A stretch of DNA of 64,000 nucleotides from Cheiracanthium punctorium (GCA_038373885.1 JAWZYV010002471.1:1-64000); one strand, 5' to 3'. Positions 21,140-32,969 are shown, numbered from the stretch's first letter. Program-made: numbers and translations. The notes: generated by a model not told the origin, from the sequence alone.

Positions 21140-24100
21140 ATGTTCAAGGTAAGTGTTAACGGATCGTCTAAAGAAATATGTAAATAGTTAATGTTTTCTC
21201 TTATTAATTTTGAAAATTTTAAAGTTAAAAGATAGCACTTAGCTTAATGCTTCAGATACCTTTTCTGATTAGTTACGTTCAACTTAACGAAATACAAAAT
21301 TTAAAAGTATAATATTATTTTACAACTACAATATCTGCACTATATTTTAATGAAATAATGCAGTCAAATGCTAGTACATCAACTCTAAAATTCTCTTTGA
21401 GGCAATATATGTATATAATCAGTCAATTGCTTTGTACTTAAAAACAAGGAAACATAACAATTTGTCAGAAATTTTAAAGTGTAAATGCTGTCCCTTTTCG
21501 CACTGATATAAAAACTATATTGATTAATGTTTTATATATTTTTAAGGGCGTAACTGAAGTAGTGAATTCGGTAATTAAGTTGCATAACATTTGGCCTTTT
21601 AAGTAGGTCTGAGAGTTAATAAGTAATAATGCATCAGTTATATAACTTACATTCTCCATAAGTGTATAAAATTAAGCTTAATTTATGACTCTCATTCTAA
21701 AGAGTTAATCGCATTGATTTGAGGTGTTGCGTAAAAGTCTAAAGCTTCTGTCAAAAAATTCTAGATCTTCTGTAAATACTACAGTTACCACTACAGATCT
21801 CTAAAAGGGCTTATAGCCATTTAGAAAGAAGTTGTAATTTCACTGTGAAAGTTTTATTACATTTTATGGAGTCGATTCAGCTTAGGTTGAAAAAAAAATT
21901 TAATGCAATAGTTACATGTAATTAATTAGAAAGGTAATGGACAAACCAAGCAATAAATATTTCGCTTAGCCAAAAGAAAATATACTTGAATTTTACCGGA
22001 GGATTACCAAATATTTTATTAGGTTCTGAGAGAATTACGCTCGTTAAGTTAAATAACTTTAAACAAATATTGTATAAAATTAAAATAACAATTCACGAAC
22101 GTTTTGAGAGTTTACCTTTTTCAGGAGTAAAGTATTAACCTCCCCTAAGCGAAAAAGGCAAATAAATAAAAGAATATACATTTTAATACTTTCGTGTGAA
22201 TTTATGTATATTTGGCTCCTGAAAGGGTAATTTTATCTTTCGTAGCGTGTAGAATTTCATTTTACGCGTAATTTTATCCGTCTTATTCGAAGCTGTTTAA
22301 TTTCATTTAACTATAGCACCCACTTTTTTAATTCCATATTAAATTCCTAAACACAAGACCAAAAATGTTTCCGCGACACTGCAGTTCTAATATTTTCATT
22401 ATGCATACTTCTTAAAAAGTATGTAATTATAAGTAAGAGGAAATGTAAAAAGAAAAAATACTTTTTTAGTTGTGTTCCCATAAAACTTCCTCTCATTCAG
22501 AAAATAAAATAATGAGAACGTTTTATTACACGTTGACTCATTATTGACAACTTCCACATCAGACTACTGGTTGTTTTAATTTTGAAAAATGTATTTAGCA
22601 TACAAGGAAAATCAATTGTAAATGTCTAAAAGAATCTTAGCAACCCTAGAATTTTTTCACCTTTTTCTTAGTGAAGCTTCTAAGAATACGATTCCAGGAT
22701 ACCAAATCGAAACATACAAAACTTTGGTTTCGAGGTAACTTTTAACGACATTTAATGTATTTTAAGTTAAGAAATAATTAATGTAAATTTAAAAAAATGC
22801 GTAATGCTGAGTAAAGCAATTTTCGTTTATTTTTACAAACACTAAACGCAATTCAGATTTTTTAAGAAAACACATTCACGAAGAAATATAAAAAAAACTT
22901 GCTATGCATCTAGATTAATCACCTTATTTATCGGGCCACTAATCCATGTTTTTCAAAGCAACAATATAATCTTTCAACAATAGAAAAATTTAAATTTAAA
23001 TACACATAAATACACAGCTGTCTGTGTTCGTACCATTTGAAAGAAAGTTGTCATTTGTTGATTAACAACCAACAGTTTCTTTTATCAAATCTTTAATCGA
23101 TGGCCTTCAACGCAACAACCATAACGGAATTTTTTCACACTGATATAAATAAAGTGTTAGAAAGCTAAAAGCGAAACACTATTCATCAAAAACGTTACAG
23201 AAATATTTATTCCTTTAAAATAAGTTTGAATGTATGCACTTTGGAAATTTTATATTTGAAACAGAACAATATAATGTTTTATAATTGTCAGGTTATAAAG
23301 CTATATAATTTAACTATGTGTAAAACCTCGGGTTAAAGCCTAATAATTTATAATCACAATCATTTTTTATGTGTTTGAGTTAGTAAAGTTTTATATTGGT
23401 AATATAACTTGCATAAGAATAGCTCATTGTCCAAATAAACAAAGCATCAAATACCACGTTTTACCTATCCTCGTGTTATTGGAATCAAGCTTCAATATTT
23501 TCCTTTTGCATTGAACCTGATAACTAATCAGACCCACCAAAGGAGGAGGATGGGGGAGAAGGAGGACATGAGGGAGCTAATCAGTCTCCCAAAACCTGTT
23601 ACAGTTTTTTTAAAAGGTAATTTTTGTTCAAATAAGAAGTTTTACAAACGTGTTGATTTTTAATTGCCTTCAGAAAAGGGAGAAGGCAAAATAAACTTCT
23701 AGAAGTGGTACTTGCATTTTTGCGATTTTAACCATTTTGCAATGCAGCACAATAACAACAGCAATATTCAAACAGCCGGATCTGTAAATACTTCAGAATA
23801 TGTTTTTATAACACTAACAAAAAAGGGATACCTTCTGATAACTTATGATTAAAAATAAATAAATCTTTTTTTTCGTTTCCTTTCATTTTTATTTTAAATT
23901 GTTACATTCTTTTTTTTTTTTTTTTTTTTTTTTTTGCTTTTCCTTTCTCTATTCCAGATTCAGACCTCTCTCTAACTTATGCTGGTTAAAAGTTAGAGAT
24001 GAAGTCTGAATCAATAATTAAAGGACTTGCTGCAAAAAAGTGGTAACGTTTGCGGGAAAACTGTAGGAAACGTTTAGGTATTCAAACAAACTAACGATAC

Positions 24101-26681
24101 TTTCAGCTTCTTCTCTTGAGAAACACAAAAACTAACGATTGGAGCTACATACTTTTGATACCAAACGAAGGATTTTTTTTTTTTTTTTTTTTTTTTTTGG
24201 TAAAGATAGTACATGTAATTCAAAACTCCCTTAGGGTGGAGGCACCTCCTTTTGCAGCAAATCCTTCAATTTCAAAATGTTGACCTTTAGAACTTAATTA
24301 TTTGAATCTCGTCATATGGGAAGTGTTGATTAAAATTTTATTCAAAATTTCGGTGTGTCTTTTCAGACTAATGCATTTTCTTTTTAAATTGCTTATCTTC
24401 TTATTTTTTGCAGACCATCTTCTTGGCCGTTGTTTCTATCGTAGGATTTGCTGCAGCATTTGATCCAATTGCTCATGATGTAAGAATGATTACAACTTTA
24501 TTTATTTATTCTTGTTTGCCTTACTTTTAACAACAGACTATAAGATTACATCAGTATCGTTTAGTTATTTGTTGGGGAGATCATGTTACAAAATCTGTAA
24601 AACATAATTCTTTCAGACACGGTAAAAATCTTATAAACGTTTTACCTTCTTAAAAATCCAACTGAGAAATTAATGATTCGCGAAACTCCTAACGTTAAAC
24701 TTCTAGTTAGTAAAGCAAGTGTACTTTGTTTATAGTAAAAAAAAAAGAGAGAATGAACGAACTTTTTAACATTTCCGAAAACTATTCTCACATTTTATTG
24801 AAATTTACATCTGCATGACAAAGATTAAACTCTGAAAAACACTTCTCTCCCATAATTTCCTTTATTCTCACGAGTTCTCGAGATCCGCTGTATTTCGTGT
24901 TAAAGGTGCGGAGCAATTTGCTATTTAATGAAACCCCGAAGAAAAAATTCCCCGTAGTTGAAGATAAAACCGCGCATGCTCTGGAGTCACAAAATACATG
25001 CAGGACATTTCAATGAGAAATCTTCCTTCCCCATTTATTTCGTCTTAGTTGGTTGTCATCAAACGTGTGACAAAAGAAAACTTTGTACGTGGTACCTTTT
25101 AAAAGATCGTGGTTGTAAAACTTTCGATGTACTTAAATGTGTTCTTTAAGGTTACCAGTAACGAAAATAGCATTTTCGTTACTGGTAACCTTAAAGAACA
25201 CATTTTAAATGATTAAAAAGCAAAGGAACGTCCTTTGCTTTATGAAAAAGAATGCATTTTGGTAACTGAGGTTTAGATATTTTTCGTTTTGTTTTTCCGA
25301 TGAGATGTCTTATGACCACTACATTGGTCACTCTGTAGGGATAAATGGCAATCGTAAAACAACAATGGTTTTGCCACAAACGCATCTCAATTGTACGAGT
25401 ATACCACTCTTTGGCATCAAGGAATTAAAATGCTCAACAAAGGGAACATCTGACTTACTTCGATAACAGCAGACAGTAAATGAAATAAAAACAACGCTAC
25501 CAACACAACGTGACAATATAAAATTAAAATCTAACTTTAAAACTGTATTAAATTGACACCTTAATCGTACTTTGTATCCCTTTGATTTCTTCGAATGCAT
25601 TTTTAGTTTTAAATGTTATGTGAAATCGACACTCTGCTACAGTAATATTCTGATAATTTATTCTTAATTTTGACGGAAGGTAACTAAGTGCAAACCATTG
25701 ACTTTTTCTGAGTTCCCTAGGTTTTTGCTGTCTCACTAAAGTAACGAAACAGAAATATCGAAAGGAAAGAAAATTTTTCGCTGATTTCTCTTCAAAGATC
25801 ATGTTTGCCTTTATTGTATAAATTGAAATGTGTCGAATACTGACTGTTAGGCTCGTTTGATATTCGTTGGCTAGCCTATCTAGTTCATGTACTCCAATGG
25901 TGTGTATGGACGATCGGAGTCCATGTACACCAATGGACTCCAGTGGTCCATTGGTGGTTCATTACTGCGTTTCGCATATTTAATTATTTGATTTGGTTTG
26001 AACGCATTAATGAATCTATTCTGAAAGTTAAGTATATCAAGATTTTCGAATTTGCCTTGAAAAAGCTAGTAAATACTGTGTTCCCTACTGGTATTAGATC
26101 ACCAGATATAATAAAAGGCACGGAATGTAATCTCCGTTGCACACTACTAGCAGTTGTTTCCACCTGTTTATTCATTACAAAATGTTTTATCTATTTTCAT
26201 CTAGATCCACAAACCTATGCCTTATTCTTTCGGATATTCCATAAAAGACAAGCATGGGGAGCAGCATCGCGAAGAAACCGGCGATGGAGTGGGCCACGTC
26301 AAGGGAAGCTACGGATTCACCGACGAAAGAGGCATTCGCCGACAAGTCCACTACGTGGCCGACAAAGCGGGATTACGAGCCGAGGTCAAGACCAATGAGC
26401 ACGGCACGGCACCCCTGAACCCCGCTGCCGTGAAGATGATCTCGTCTGCCCATCCTTACTTGGGTGGCGCAGGTAAAGGCGATGCGGTGATACACGCACC
26501 CAACGTTGCTGCAGCTGCTGTCGGTATTCCTGCCGTGGCAGCAGCTCCTATCGGTATTCCGGCTGCAGCTGCAGCACCTATAGGTTTCCCAGCTGTTGCC
26601 GCAAAAGGCTTCTCTTCCTATGGTGGACAGCTACTCGGTGGTGTCATAAAGGGATACGATAGTAGATTTGGTGCGTATTAA
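21140..26681 (+). CDS. Cuticle protein with RR chitin-binding domain, gene 2
   Basis: Paralogue of the gene just upstream, same strand. Exons are 21140-21148 (MFK, donor AAG|GTAAGT), 24414-24479 and 26205-26681, all phase 0, giving 183 residues. Introns are 3.3 and 1.7 kb. Residues 1 to about 18 (MFKTIFLAVVSIVGFAAA) form a signal peptide. The RR domain covers about 32-86: YSFGY 32-36, IKD 38-40, GDGVG 51-55, GSYGF 59-63, GIRRQV 68-73, YVAD 75-78, LRAEV 82-86, then KTNEHGT. A low-complexity Ala/Pro tail carries three imperfect copies of GIPAVAAAPI (about residues 123-155) before GYDSRFGAY. Hydrophobic Ala-Pro repeats of this kind are common in rigid cuticle. Exon 3 is much GC-richer than the introns. 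The 5' end is fixed by a TATA box, the 3' end by AATAAA at 27328. Confidence 0.9.
21150..24413 (+). other. Intron 1 of cuticle gene 2
   Basis: AT-rich intron with very long poly-T runs at about 23910-23935 and 24172-24198. Between them lies a near-perfect hairpin (separate entry). A GGAGGAGGATGGGGGAGAAG purine-rich patch lies near 23541. The 61-codon frame at 21474-21659 has no domain. No transposon ends were identified. Confidence 0.6.
23957..24012. repeat. Hairpin between two poly-T tracts
   Basis: GATTCAGACCTCTCTCTAAC near 23957 is complementary, with one small bulge, to GTTAGAGATGAAGTCTGAAT ending near 24012; the loop is about 12 bases. The stem is about 22 bp. It could be a tiny foldback element or an RNA hairpin within the intron. 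Confidence 0.55.
25135..25205. repeat. Perfect 34-bp inverted repeat in intron 2 of cuticle gene 2
   Basis: The arms 25135-25168 and 25172-25205 are exact reverse complements with a 3-base loop (AGC). They include GGTTACCAGTAACGAAAAT on the left. Outside the perfect arms, weaker complementarity continues (TTTTAAAAGATCGT against GGACGTTCC...TTTTTAATC), so an older, longer palindrome may have been locally corrected. The two short frames ending here (24958-25149 plus, 25191-25385 minus) end with the same LKCVL because of the palindrome and are not genes. Confidence 0.85.
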
Positions 26682-26780
26682 ATAATAGAAGTAGGAATCA
26701 CTAGATTGGAGAAAATATATAGAAAAAATGTGATGCCTGCAAATGGTAGTGAGCGCATGAGCAGAATGGTAGTTACTTAA

Positions 26781-27009
26781 CCCATTAAGCGCCAAAGCTC
26801 CCGTTACGGGAACATCTATTATATTTTTTCTTAAAATATTTGAACGCATTTTACGAAATACGCATTTTATATAAACATTTACACTATAGGGTGTGTTATG
26901 TAGTGTAAATGTTTATATAAAATGTGTATTTCGTAAATTGCGTTAAAATATTTTAAGAAAAAAATATATAATAGATGTTCCCCTAACGGAAGCTTTGGCG
27001 CTTAGTGGT
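26781..27009. mobile_element. piggyBac-type palindromic MITE in the 3' UTR of cuticle gene 2
   Basis: A 229-bp foldback element flanked by TTAA at 26777-26780 and 27010-27013. Ends are CCCATTAAGCGCCAAAGC and ACCACTAAGCGCCAAAGC. Almost the whole element is one inverted repeat: about 105-bp arms around a short centre near 26890 (TAGGGTGTGTTATGTA). It starts 96 bases after the stop codon and lies before the only good poly(A) signal, so the mature mRNA should contain it as a long hairpin. TTAA duplications and CCC-type ends are the mark of piggyBac. Confidence 0.85.
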
Positions 27010-27327
27010 TTAAATGATAATGATTATTTTCTTCAATTATTAGGAAAATATTTTTAATGTACTGATATTTAAATGTTTCTCTTAAATTTACTTCATTTTC
27101 TAAAATATTGCAAATATTTCTCCGTTTTACACTAACATCAGCCATAGTAGTGGCAGAAATTGGGTAGATTTCTTACATCATGATTCAAGATATTGAATGC
27201 TTTAATCATGTACTAGGGATTCCTGTATCTATGTGCTAAACTGTTATTGTTGTTGCCATTTTGTTTCTACTTGTATTTCAGCCTTCTCTTTGCTGTTTAT
27301 TGCTCATGGGGTGCTTAAGGCTATGTA

Positions 27328-27333
27328 AATAAA
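27328..27333 (+). terminator. Poly(A) signal of cuticle gene 2
   Basis: AATAAA followed within about 15 bases by a T-rich TTGTTTTCTTTCTC downstream element. It lies about 650 bases after the stop; no AATAAA was noticed between the stop and the MITE. Confidence 0.6.
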
Positions 27334-27349
27334 TTGTTTTCTTTCTCAT

Positions 27350-28355
27350 AAATGTTGGCTGTAATTAATTTTGCTGTTTTGGGACAAAAAGGACTGTTTA
27401 ATAGCATAAAAACGCAGTCCAGATGAAGAAAGATCCATATTATAAAGTTATACAAAAACATACAAAGTTGAAAAAATATTCGATTATATGAAATTAACCA
27501 TCGGATTTCAATTTAAACAAACAGCGATAGCAAGCTGATATCCTTTCTCGTTTTCTTTCTTTAATTATTTTTAAGAAAAGAAAACGCTGTACTGCACTTT
27601 TAAATTCTGCTAAGTATTTTACAAACGAAATCCGATACCATCCACCGTTAAACTAAATATGTCGATAAGTTAGAACTGAATAAATAAAATTTGTCTCCAT
27701 TCGGCAGTTCTTACATCTTTCCAAAACACAGTTCTATCCTCCGAAATATGTTTCCTATTTCGGATTATTCTTTTACGATTCAGTTCAGTGAATAACAAAC
27801 ATTATTAGTCACTTTTGTAAACAATGCTTTCTTCACATTGTTTCCGTTCCGAATTACAATATTGCTCATTGGGATTTGAATACATTTATTGTTTCAGTAT
27901 TGAAACATACATGCCATTTAGAAATGTCAGTTTCTAGAATTTCGATTCCTTTGTTCTGCGTTGCTTTATTTAGCACGTGGTCAATTTAATGCGTTAAGAA
28001 AGGGAAACTTAAATGTGAAGAAATGTACTGTGTTGAGGATATAATAAACATAAATCAAACGGAATGCAAAGTTCTGTACATCAAGCGACTTAAGTCCAAG
28101 CTTCAAATTTGTGTGTTCTTCGAAAACATACATTTTTTTAAAAACTCGAATTGTATCAAAACTACCACTTCCTGTTCCTTCAGCTCGTACAGAAAGGAAA
28201 GCATAAATACTTATTTTTGAACTTAAGTAAATTTAGAATAAAATGAAAAACTATAGATGAACCTCAAATAAAAGTATTGTTTTCATTTTAAGCCATAAGA
28301 GTTTAATTAAATTTGTTTTTTTTTCATTTAAATTTCATATTTATGTCTCACTAAT
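27350..28355. other. AT-rich spacer, nothing recognised
   Basis: No exon, RNA gene or repeat end stood out. The 65-codon frame at 28023-28220 lacks any recognisable domain and has no splice or promoter context that I could defend. Confidence 0.4.
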
Positions 28356-28356
28356 G

Positions 28357-29967
28357 TTTATATATATAAATAAAATTAGACTGTTGTCTGTATATTTCTT
28401 GGAATTCAAAAAATTTTGTGATTTCTAACCGTTTCAAGCACTTGGGAATCCGGTACGACCCTTAAAAAAAAAAGTTTGTCTGTCTGTCGTTCTGTCATTC
28501 TGTCTGTGACGCTGTTTTTATTCAAGCATCACGTAAAAACTACTGAAGCGAATGATATGAAATTTGCTGTCATGATAGGTAGTCACTCAACTTAAAACAT
28601 AGGCGTCGAATTTTTAAAAAATCTTGATTTTGAGATTTTGCGAAAATCCTTCGTAAATTTGTGTTCGAGCATCACGTGTAAACGACTGAAGCAATTGAAA
28701 TGAAATTTGGTATCATGATTTGTGGTCACTCAACTTAAAACACAGGTGCCGATTTTTAAAAAAATCTTGATTAGATTTTGAGATTTTGCGAAAATCGTTT
28801 TAAACTGCGTAAATTCGTGTTCGAGCATCACGTAAAAACGATTGAAGCGATTGAAATGAAATTTGGTATCATCATTGGTGGTCACTCAACTTAAAACATA
28901 GGCATCAAATTTTTAAAAAAATCTTGATTAGATTTTGAGATTTTGCGAAAATCGTTTCAAACTGCGTAAATTTGTGTTTGACCATCAAGTAAAAACGACT
29001 GAAGCGATTGAAATGAAATTTGTTATCATGATAGGTGGTAATTCAACTTGAAAGTTTGGCGTCGAATTTTAAAAAAATCTTGATTAGATTTTAAGATTTT
29101 GCGAAAATCGTTTCAAACTGCGTAAATTTGTGTTCGCATCACGTAATAACTGCAAAGGTGAAAAAATGATGTTTGGTGAAATGATAGGTGGTCACTCACC
29201 TTAAACTATAAGCTTCCAATTAAAAAAAAAAATCGATCAGATTTCAAGATTTTGCGAAAATCGTTTAAAACTGAGTGAATCTTTGTTCACGCATTACGTA
29301 ATAACGACTAAAGCGAATGATATGAAATTTGGTCTCATGATAGATGGTTGCTCAACATAAACTATACGTGCCCAATTTTTTAAACATTTTTATTAGATTT
29401 TGTGAAAATTCTCTCAAAATACGTTTATATTTCTTCAAGCATCACGTAATAACGACTAATACGAATAATACGAAATTTGGTGATATGATAGGTAGTTGCT
29501 AATCTTAATTTATAGGCGTTGAATTTTTAAAATATTTCGATTACATTTTCAGATTTTGTGAAAATCGTTTTAAAATTCTGAAATTTTGTTCCAGCATCAC
29601 GAAATAAAGACTGCAGGGAATGAAGCGAAATTTGGTGACATGGTAGGTTGTCACTCAACTTAAATTCTAGGCTTCCAATTTTTCAAAAATGTTGATTAGA
29701 TTTTGATATTTTGCGAAAATTATTTCAATATGCGTAAATATTCGTTCGCGCATCACATAATTATGACTAAAGCGAATGAAATGATATTACTTAGTTACTC
29801 TCTAACCTGTAATATTTTAACAATACATATAAATTATAACTTCACTTTCTTTACTTTGGCAACATACTACATCCATTCTGTGTACTCCTACAATGCTGAC
29901 GAAAGTTCTTGCTTTTTGGAAATTTGCAGTCAGTATTAACCCGTCAACGACTGGTACTTCAGCTAGT
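28357..29967 (+). mobile_element. Non-autonomous Helitron-type element with central satellite
   Basis: The right end reads CCGTCAACGACTGGTACTTC then AGCTAGT, close to the hairpin plus GTACTTCAGCTAG terminus common to many arthropod Helitrons. The left end, TTATATATATAAATAAAATT followed by AGACTGTTGTCTGTATATTT, resembles the matching 5' consensus (TCTATATATATAAA...). Between them are GTCTGTCTGTCG.. and nine tandem repeats (separate entry). No replicase frame is present, so mobility would depend on another element. The 5' TC is not clear, so that border is approximate. Confidence 0.7.
28518..29790 (+). repeat. Nine tandem copies of a ~155 bp unit
   Basis: Each unit starts near GTTCGAGCATCACGTAAAAA and continues with GACTGAAGCGATTGAAATGA, a GGTGGTCACTCAACTTAAAA block, a TCTTGATTAGATTTTGAGAT block and GCGAAAATCGTTTCAAACTG. 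Unit starts are at about 28521, 28663, 28820, 28977, 29131, 29285, 29434, 29589 and 29742, so spacing is 142-157 bp. Units 2-4 are most alike; later units are more worn. All carry GATTTTGNGAAAAT. Confidence 0.85.
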
Positions 29968-29969
29968 TA

Positions 29970-30795
29970 TAAATATACATAAAACATATATGCTAAAATC
30001 TGGATTTGACCATATTATTTGAGTGTTCGTAAAGTGCTATTAAGTGCTTCATTGTACGCCGTATACTCGGGGTACAATGAAACGCTGTGGACCTTCACCT
30101 TTTGCAACTTTTTAAACACGAAGATGCTATTTGCAAACTCATAAAAATTCATTCAGATGGGGAAAAGAGTAGGTCAAAGTGACCATTAATTTTATTTTTG
30201 TACATGCAAATTAGTGAACAGGAAAAAAAAAAGTAAATTTTGTTTCATTGTATCCCCAACTTCCCCTACGCCACAGTTTTTAGCAAAGAAAACACATAAA
30301 GCACTGTTTTATTGGTAACCTTAATAGGAAATGATGATCAATTTTACGTAGGGCATAACGTAAGCATAAAAGGTGGCGTATTTTTCACGTCTGTTGACGG
30401 CACCACGTACCACCCTAGAGCCACCCCTGCAAACTGTTCAAGCTAGCATAAAAGTTTAGACAGTGTTGTACATAAAGGAGAACGAGAGTATGGGTTGTAA
30501 CCATGCATTGAGTATGACTCTTTGAACTTGTGCTTAGTATCTTCGTATGCATTGCAGAAAAAAAACCCGCTACAGCGGTGATTTTCCTCTCTTCCTTGTG
30601 TTCCTTCCCCTCACTGATATTACAATTTCCCGTTAGCCCTGCATTTTCTGTTTCGTCTTTACTACGATGGAGAAACAAGCAAATACAGCATTAATTAACG
30701 GTTTGTATTGAATTTTTGAATAAAAGTAAATTTTTGGACAATGCTGCCTGCCCACAGAGTGGTCTTCTAACAGACGAAATTTTGAACGAAGCTGA
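29970..30795. other. Spacer, nothing recognised
   Basis: No supported gene. The 87-codon minus-strand frame at 30415-30678 is serine/histidine-rich with no domain and no conserved context. Confidence 0.4.
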
Positions 30796-30796
30796 A

Positions 30797-31060
30797 GCCC
30801 CACCATAGCCCAGTGGATAAGTCGCTGAACATTGTAGATCTCTGCAATGTGAAGGTCCGGGTTTTTGGTCTAAAGCGCGCTGTCGATCTAACTGCCGTAT
30901 TCACCGAATACATGTCACTCGGATTAATCTAAAATGCGTGTTAAAGTCATCGGTGAGATATCTTATAGTGATGCGAGTTTGGATTCATTTGCATTTCAAG
31001 AGTTTAGTGAATAAGGCCGTAACGGTAAATTCTTTGGAAAACCGTGAGAACAACAACTTA
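30797..31060 (+). mobile_element. tRNA-derived SINE, copy 1
   Basis: CATAGCCCAGTGGATAAGTC resembles a tRNA A box region and GAAGGTCCGGGTTTTTGGTC at about 30850 a B box, spaced like a pol III promoter. The following GTCGATCTAACTGCCGTATT is shared in weaker form with 41700-41730 (GTTGATCTAACTGTC). No cloverleaf can be completed, so it is a SINE and not a tRNA gene. The 3' border is approximate. Confidence 0.6.
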
Positions 31061-31237
31061 TTTCAGGGCTTTTCAAAATTCTTTGAAAAAATATTCAGCA
31101 AGATTTAATCCTTTTGCTTCCATTTTGAAATGATGCAATAGTTAAAATTACGGTAGGAAACAGGTTAAAGTTTGTTTCGAGAGGGGACTTTAAACTCCAT
31201 CACTCGTTACCTCTTGCTTTGCTTGCGCTATTTAAGA

Positions 31238-31393
31238 CGAGGGGCTCCAGACTGAATTCTCGGAGGGGGCCATTGAACATTTTACATACGTCTATAATGC
31301 AAATTGAAAGTGTGAAAATTTTAAATATGCAAATCTAAAGTTGTAAAACAGAATTTTGGAGGGGCCATGGCCCCACGCTGGAGCCGCCCTTTA
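31238..31393. mobile_element. Possible short MITE (GGGGCTCCAG ends)
   Basis: CGAGGGGCTCCAGACTG on the left and CTGGAGCCGCCCTTT on the right are roughly inverted, around an AT-rich 100-bp middle. Similar GC-rich-ended, AT-rich-centred elements occur all over the window. No clear target duplication. Confidence 0.4.
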
Positions 31394-31399
31394 CTTAAG

Positions 31400-32850
31400 A
31401 TGCGAGCCCAAATTCCAGTTTACAAGACTGGTGTCTTGATCATTAGGCTACTCATTAGTGAAGTGATGGGGAGCAATGGGCTATTATGCCCCGGGCGCCA
31501 AATAGTCCCTAAGATAAAAAAGATTTGATAAACAATAGGAGAGGGAGTGCCAGAAAGCACGTGATAGGTGTAAAAAAATCATGAAAGATCAGGGTATCAG
31601 TCAGCTGATTTAAATTTCGAAATTCGAATTTTAATTCGAAACTTTATTATATAACTCGATATAATCTATTATTATATAACTTGAACTTTATATAACTCGA
31701 ATTATAATTCGAATTTCAAGTAGATATTTACTAAAGGCCAAAGAAAAAGCATCATGTTTGCCACGCTTGGCAATTTTCATAAATCTAAAAAATGGACAGA
31801 AATTCCATGCCATTCGTAGACACAGCCACAGAGATGCCATTCGTAAAATTTCTCGTTTCATTTAAAGAACTAAAGATTCATTACACCAAAGCACACCTAA
31901 CTTTTAGTTTTACGAAAGAATAAAAAGGATGATTTGTCAAGTTTAACGATTTTGAAAAGATAGATTAGAGAGGTTTTTTTGAAATAAAAGAAAAAGAAAG
32001 CAACAATAAGTAATCTTACGTTAATAAATCCCGTGACAGTTTTAACAGAAGAGATTATATGAATGTTTTAAGTTTGTTTTTTATATTACTCTGATTACAT
32101 TGTTACAGGATTCATTATGTTAAACTGTGGTGACCCAACCAGAGATGGTACTATATTTAAACATTGTGTATTTAAACTATTGAAACTATTATTAAAATAC
32201 ATACCTTGCATTTAGAAAAGTAACAACTTAATATATCAAATAAAACATTGATAATTTTGTAAAATGTGTTACAAATAATACTTTAACCGAATCCCTTAAC
32301 GACATCTTCTTCATGTTGACTTCATCTGAAATTTATTTTTCTCCGAATATAAGCCATATTAAAACAAAAAATTCATTAATATTCTGAAAATAGTTCAACT
32401 TTTTCGTACCAGATTTAGAAGTGTGAGACCCATTTTAGATGAGGGGGTTCAGAACTTTGCCGCTGCTGAGTGCTTTTCATTAATTCAGGAAAAATTTACA
32501 TGACAGTCAGGAATTTTGGCCTCCAAATCCCCTTCCTGTATATCCCAATTTACATCCCTGAGTAGAGATTTGGGGCCCCAGGGCAAATGATATTGAGGCA
32601 CTTATCACTGACAAATTAATGCAATTTTGTGGGTGGAGGCAATTAGTTGGAAGATGCACATACACATCCTTTTTACGGAAGTAAAATAAGATCAAAGAAC
32701 ATTACATTAATTTCACATTTCTTTCTTTTTTTCTTGAGAGAGGTGGTCGCTCCCTTTTCCTCTCCCTTTAATCTGACCTTGGACCTTTTATTTTGGGTTT
32801 GTTTTTCCCTGCCATAGTCCTCTTTTTTCCCTTAATGTCTCTTGAGCCCA
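31400..32850. other. Spacer, nothing recognised
   Basis: Includes an ATTCGAATT/TATAACTCGA-rich patch at 31615-31720 with several short inverted repeats. No exon or RNA gene was supported. Confidence 0.4.
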
Positions 32851-32858
32851 ACAGCACC

Positions 32859-32967
32859 CCCTAGTAGCACAACTAGTTCAAAAAACATTCAAATTACGTT
32901 GGAAACACGTTTTTTGACGTTAAAATACGTGTTTTAAACGTCTTTTGGACTAATTGTGCTACTAGGG
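32859..32967. mobile_element. Short palindromic MITE (CCCTAGTAGCAC ends)
   Basis: CCCTAGTAGCACAACTAGTT on the left pairs with AATTGTGCTACTAGGG on the right, and the arms continue inward with worn complementarity (CAAAAAACATTCAAATTACG against CGTTTAAAACACG). Total 109 bp. No target duplication was evident. Confidence 0.6.
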
Positions 32968-32969
32968 AC

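Noticed and set aside
25943..26398. 151-codon plus-strand open frame
   Set aside because: It runs from intron through the acceptor into exon 3 of cuticle gene 2 in the wrong frame; the in-frame product has the RR domain.
28518..29790. CRISPR-like array
   Set aside because: Units are ~155 bp and contiguous with no unique spacers; it is a tandem satellite inside a eukaryotic mobile element.
30797..30880. tRNA gene
   Set aside because: A- and B-box-like sequences are present but no acceptor stem or anticodon arm can be formed, and related copies lie at 41.6 and 50.2 kb; it is a SINE.
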